From an uncultured Ruminococcus sp. (lineage in GTDB: Bacteria; Bacillota_A; Clostridia; Oscillospirales; Ruminococcaceae): DNA of 7,702 bases. Each line of letters opens with the position of its first letter. The stretch's first letter is position 1. The notes under the pieces are model-generated. The model saw nothing but the letters and a program-made list of their open reading frames with translations. It searched no databases and was not told the origin of the DNA. The stretch covers positions 1 through 7,702 of the forward strand of contig CALFMA010000397.1 in the NCBI GenBank assembly GCA_937880065.1. Direction: 5' to 3'. Shown here piece by piece: positions 1-6,000 of this stretch. Made by a program: the position numbers and the translations under genes.

Positions 1-2
1 AT

Positions 3-3000
3 GAAATCCGTATGGAAAATCAAAGACTTCCCGGCCTTGAACTTACTCTTTTAAAAACAAAGGCAGAGTCAGAAACTAATGAGATTATCAGTAATGATAA
101 TGCTAATGCAAATGATGCGGTATTCAGCTTGTGTGCTATGGACGGAACTGTATTGTTGAACAATGTGGTAGTAACCAATGGTCAGATTGATCTGGATGTA
201 AGCAAGGTACAAAATAGCGTATATGTAGAAAGTGGTTATATTAAACCCGGTACTTATTACCTCAAGGAAATAAAACCTCCTACAGGACGTGAAGCATCAG
301 TCAGCGACTTCTATTTCACTATATCGGTTAACAAAAACTATGTATATAAGGTTGAAAGTGCCGAAGTACTTCCCGGTGTTTTAGCGATAGAAGAAAGACA
401 GGCCGACGGTTCAACTCATAAGGTTTTAAGATTCTTAAACAATGCGTTAAAACAATTACACGGAGCAAATCTTGATGAAGATACTCCTATCATTAAATTT
501 AAATTTAATACTGACAGCAGTCAATTTAATTATGGTAATGCAAGTTTCTCAGCTAAAGTCAATGGTGTGGCAGTTCCTCCTGTAAAGAGTGCTTATCCTA
601 CAGGATGTAACGTACACGACAATGGTATTTCATTCGGTGCTGCAGAAGTACCGGTACAGCTTACAGTTAAACAGTTGTGCGACCTCTTTGGAATATCGGT
701 TGAAAACTTCAATACTATTACTGAATTCTCAGTTCATTGCTGGAACAAAACAACAACAAGTGATGTTGATTTCTATCCAATCGAAAGCACTGGTGGTTCT
801 TCAAGTGGAAGCGGCAGCGGAAGTACAATGACAGGCGGAGAAACAATAAAGAACCTTATATGGAATACATCAGACGTACCTGGTTATACAGTCGGAAAAG
901 GGAAATTAACATTTTATTTCGTTGATGGTTCAAGCAAAACTAATAAACAAGAAATTGGTATAACACGTGGAAATTGGTGGCATTTGTTTGATTTGAATGA
1001 ATTTACTACTGATGGTGTTGTTAAGAATGTTGCTGCGATTAAATTGGAAGTTAGCGGTGATGCGACAAATGATGAAAATTTAAAGAGGCTTGTGATTGAG
1101 GACTCAAGTGGTCAAAGAATTTGGGGAGCTGGCGATAAAAATTATAATGTAATAGAACCTGGTGTTCCTTATACATTTGGCAGTATTCCTACTACGACTA
1201 CAACAACAGCAACAACTACTACAACTACGGTAGAAACGACAACAACAACAGCCGCACCTATCCCAACTCTTACAATAGACGGCAGTAACCTTATGGTTTC
1301 CAACGTAGAAATTGGAACTGATATGGATTTACGTGTAAAAAAGAGATGGGCAGGAGATGAAGATGTTACAGAACTCAGACAGTCTGTTACATTCCAGCTT
1401 TGGCGTAAAATAGTTAAAGACGGAAATGAAATAGCGGCTTATACAGAATGTAATCCTTATACAAATGCAGACGGAGAAGCTATAGGCGGTGAAGTAACCG
1501 TTGGTGAAAGCGATAACTGGCAGTATATCTGGGAAAACTTACCAAGATATGTTAACGACAATACAGAAGGAACGGAAGGATTATATTACTATAAGGTAAC
1601 GGAAGCTACTGAACCTAAGGGATATAATCAAGTAGATGTTGATAATGAATACAGTAAGGATTTCAACGAAGGCGGTACTGTTGTAATTACAAATGAAGCT
1701 GAGGTCATTGATATTCCTATAAGCAAAACATGGGATTTCGGAAATTGCGGTAAAGATGTAGTTCCTGATGGCGTTATGTTTAAGCTTATGGCTAAAGTAG
1801 GCAATGAATGGATTGACCTTCCAGGAAAAACAATTGTATTGACAAAACCTGCTGACTGGAACGGTACAACAGCTTGGACAGGCAAGTTTGAAAATCTCCC
1901 CGTTGAGTTTGAGTATAAAGTGGAAGAATGTCCGCTTCATTACGAGTATTGGGAGGTTGATGAAACAAATTCAAAGCTTACAGTTGAAGCTGAAAAGCCG
2001 GCAACAGGCGATGAAAATGCAGAGAGTTTCGCTGTAGAAAACGATTACAAAGTTCCAACAGGTGGTCTTGAAGTTAGCAAGTCATGGCTCGACAACAATG
2101 ATACTGCAAACAGACCTGCACAGCTTAAACTTAGACTTTACAGAACAATTGCAAAGCCTTATTACGAGGAAACAGACATTCCTTATGAGGGCGATTATAA
2201 ATCAGACTATGCAAGACTTTTACAACATTCACTTTACTTCTACGACGCAAATATGTGCGGTGCAGACGTATCCGAAAGCAGTAAACTTGCATGGCGTTCA
2301 AATTGTCATATAGAGGATGAAGTTCAAGGAGGCTATCATGATGCGGGCGACCATGTAATGTTTGGTTTACCGCAGGGCTATACAGCAACGATGCTTAGCT
2401 GGATGTATCTTGAATTCTTTAAAGACGGCACAAATGCAAATACAGCGGACAAATCAATTGATTCTGCTGATAAGGCGCATTTAAAAGTCATTCTTGAAAG
2501 ATTTTACGACTTCTTTGCAAACTCAGTTAAGTATGAAAATGACGATCCCACAAAGGAAATTTCAGAAATTCTTGTTCAGAAAGGTCATGGTAATGTAGAC
2601 CATATGCTCTGGTGTTCACCTGAAAAACAGCAATCAAGAGTATCAGAGATGATATGGAGCAGTACAAGTGGTGCTAATATAGCGGCTGAATATGCAGCAG
2701 CATTGGCACTCGGTTATATTAACTTCTATGAAAACGGTACTGCTGAAGAAAAAACAACATATACTAAATATCTCGAAATTGCTGAAAAGCTTTATAGATT
2801 CTCAGAAAAAACTTCTGCATTTGCAGCAGGGGATTCCATGGGTTCGTACTATGCCGACGGTGACAAGGAAGACGATATGCAGCTTGCAGCGGCTTGGTTA
2901 TACGAAGCAACAGGAAATGAATCGTATAAGGACAAGAGATACAGCTCTGGTAAGGACATAAGTGAGGGCTTGCAGTGGGATAATGTTCATCTTGCGGCAG

Positions 3001-6000
3001 CGGCAGCATCAGCTCGTCAGGATAATAATTGGGGCAAGGTAACAAAATTTATTGACGAGAATATTGTTAATAAAGATTTCTACTACATTCACTCATGGGG
3101 TACAGCTCGATTCAACACAATGGCTCAGACTGCTGTTCTTATAGCAGCGAAGAATAATCCCAACAAGCAGAAAGCTTACGTTGACTGGGCAGTTAAGCAG
3201 ATGAACAAGATTCTCGGTGACAACGAATGGAAAGACACAATAAGCACAGACGGATGTACAGGCGGTACAGTAAGTCAAGATAGATACCCAGTATGTCTTG
3301 TTACAAACTTTGCACCTGATGATGAAAATGTTTATTCACCACAGGCACCTCATCACAGAGCTGCTTCCGGTTGGAATACTCATGAAGAATACAAAACAAA
3401 TTGTGGTTACAATCCTGAAAAGTCATATCAATTAATCGGTGCGTTGGTTGGCGGTCCTGCATTTGAGGCTCACAAGGCAAATGAACAGCCGCAAATGAGA
3501 GATTTTGGTCACGATCATCCATTATCAAATCACAATTATATCGACGACCTCCACGACTACTGTTGTAATGAGGTTGCAATCGACTATAACTCAGGTCTTG
3601 TAGGTGCAGCAGCAGGCTTGTACTACTTCTTAGGTACAGGCGAACGCTCAACTATGATTGAGGGCGTTGAGATTGAGGGTAAGTGGAATAATGTTCAGCC
3701 TTACACTCCTGATAGTGGTTCAGCTCCGATATTTTATAATGAAGCCGTTGCGAAGCAGGTTGGCTACAATATGGTGCCTTTCAGAAGAACTGCGGTTAGT
3801 GTGTTGGAGGATGTTTATACCAAAACAATTGTATTTAATGGCTATAATGAAAATTTACAAGCAAATTTGAGCGATTTATCAAATGCGACTATCACACAAA
3901 TAGATGTTGCTTTTAATACAGGTGATTTATATCCTTGGGTTTTGAAATTAAACGATATTAGCGTTGTTCAATCACAAGAACAGATACTTACAATAACGAG
4001 TGATATTCCAACAAGTGTTACAAAATTGCAATTAGAATATTGGAATGATTTTGGTGGAAAATCTGTTACAATCACTTTGCATTATAAGTTAACTCCTGTA
4101 GAATTTGGCTTTACATCTGATACTCCACAAGATAATACAACACGCAATTTAAGGCAGAACATTACATTTAAAACAAATGGAGCAGCCGATTGGACATCAA
4201 ATCCGAATGATAGCAGTATAGTTCAGCTTACTCCAAGTAGCGACAATAAAGAATGTACAGTTAAATTCTTGAAGTATACTAATCAGGCTGTAACAATCAC
4301 AGCAACAAGCCAAAGTGATACATCTAAATCTGTAAGCAGGACAATTTACGCAAATAAAGCAACTTTAAGCCTTGATAAGTCAGAATTAGAAGTTGGCGAA
4401 AATATCAAATTTACTGTAAATAATGTTACTAATGACGGTATAACTTGGGAATATTACGTAAATGACGAAAAGCTTGTTTATGCAAATAGTAACCCATATA
4501 CATATACTGTTCCTGAAGCAGGAGACAAGAGTGTATATGCAGTAATCAAGAGTGGCGATGTTGTGGTTGACACAACAGCTGCACAATCATTTACAGTTAA
4601 AGCCGCAACACCCAAAATTGACGGTGCAGACGAAATGTTCGAGGGTGAATCTGAAATTTATACACTTGACGGTGCTACAGACTGGCAGATAAGTAGCGGC
4701 AATGAAAATAACATAGTTTCTATTAGCAGTACTACAGAGGGTTGTACATTATCTTCTATTGCTAATGTTAATGAAAACACAAAAATTGTCATATCTGCAA
4801 ATGTCAGCGGTTATACTGACCCGATAACAAAGGAAGTGGTAATTAAGCCGATTACAATCAACGGTCCTACATCAATGGGAGTAAGTGATAGTGTAACAAT
4901 TAGCTATGCAAATGAACTTGATGTGAATAGATACGAATGGAGAGTAATTGGTGATCCAGATGCTCTTGGTGGTTTTGTAGTAAATCAAACAAATAGAAGA
5001 GAGTGTACTGTATCAAGTGAAGCAAATGACGGACAAATTATGATAGGCTTGTATATTAGTGGTACTGAAACTTTATTGGCTCAAAAGAATATATCTGTAG
5101 CTAGCGGAGCATTCAATCTTATAGCTGATAATAACAAGACTTCAATCAATGTTGGTGAAAGGTTGTATATGAGAGCTGACGGACGAAATAATTTACGTTT
5201 TGAAATTAATTCAGGTTCAAAATATGCTGCTATTGTCGATAATAATAATGTTCTTGGTTTAGCACCTGGTACAGTAACGGTTGTAGCAATTGATACTGAA
5301 CATAATAATGAAAGGTCAGTACCTTATAAAATTACTGTATCGAATGATAATCTTGTTACCAATAATCCATTGAAGGGTATAAATGATCTGACAATTGGAA
5401 TGGAAAAACAGTTTGATGCTAGTAACAACATAACAAATACAAATTGGGATTTTAATTATAATTGGTATATTACTAATGATAAAAATACTAATAATGAACC
5501 TATTGTGGAAGTGGTCGAAAGTGGTAACAACAGTATTAAGGTTAAGGCATTAAAAGCAGGTACATTTACATTGAATGTTGATATGGTACATAAAAATGGT
5601 AATGGCATTATATCACTTACTCAATCACAAAATATAACAATCTATGATGTTTCCGGTAATATTAAGATTGGTGATAATCTTAATTCAATTGAATTAAATG
5701 CTCCTTATTCTATTTCTGTTGAAGGCTTACCTGATGGTTATTCTTATAGTGATTGGAGTTATAGCGAAGGCGGAAAGAAAGTCGAGTTTGCTAACAACAA
5801 CAATAACTATACAATAACAGGTAAGGAAATTGGTGAAACAACAGTTAATGTAAAGATTAAGTATAGTGGCAATGATATTAAAACACTTAGTAAAACAATT
5901 ACAATAACACCACCTGCAATGTCACTCTCACTCACATCAGCAACAATCGAAATAAAGGACGAAATCGAAATCGAAGCATTAAACGTACCTGAGAACTCAG

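Noticed and set aside
1..54. ATG at base 1 opening a short reading frame
   Set aside because: It stops at bases 52-54 (TAA) and is out of frame with the long open frame, which already encodes a SpaA-like strand here. Coincidental.
1188..1259. ACA/ACT-rich tract as a microsatellite or regulatory repeat
   Set aside because: It mixes synonymous Thr codons in frame and encodes a typical Thr-rich linker.
1581..1940. Minus-strand open frame of 119 codons
   Set aside because: It lies opposite the Cna-B 1 and 2 coding sequence, its translation shows no recognisable domain, and the plus-strand protein motifs are clear. It is a shadow frame.
2253..3641. Internal start (Met751, ATG at 2253) giving a separate GH9 gene
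   Set aside because: It would cut off the conserved family start YARLLQHSLYFYDA. There is no stop upstream or downstream in frame and no evident ribosome binding site.
3301..3651. Minus-strand open frame of 116 codons
   Set aside because: It is antisense to the most conserved GH9 part (PHHR and NEVA motifs). The open frame is explained by coding constraint on the plus strand.
5795..5812. AAC/AAT run as a slippery or repeat element
   Set aside because: It is short, in frame and encodes an Asn-rich loop; the frame continues unchanged on both sides.
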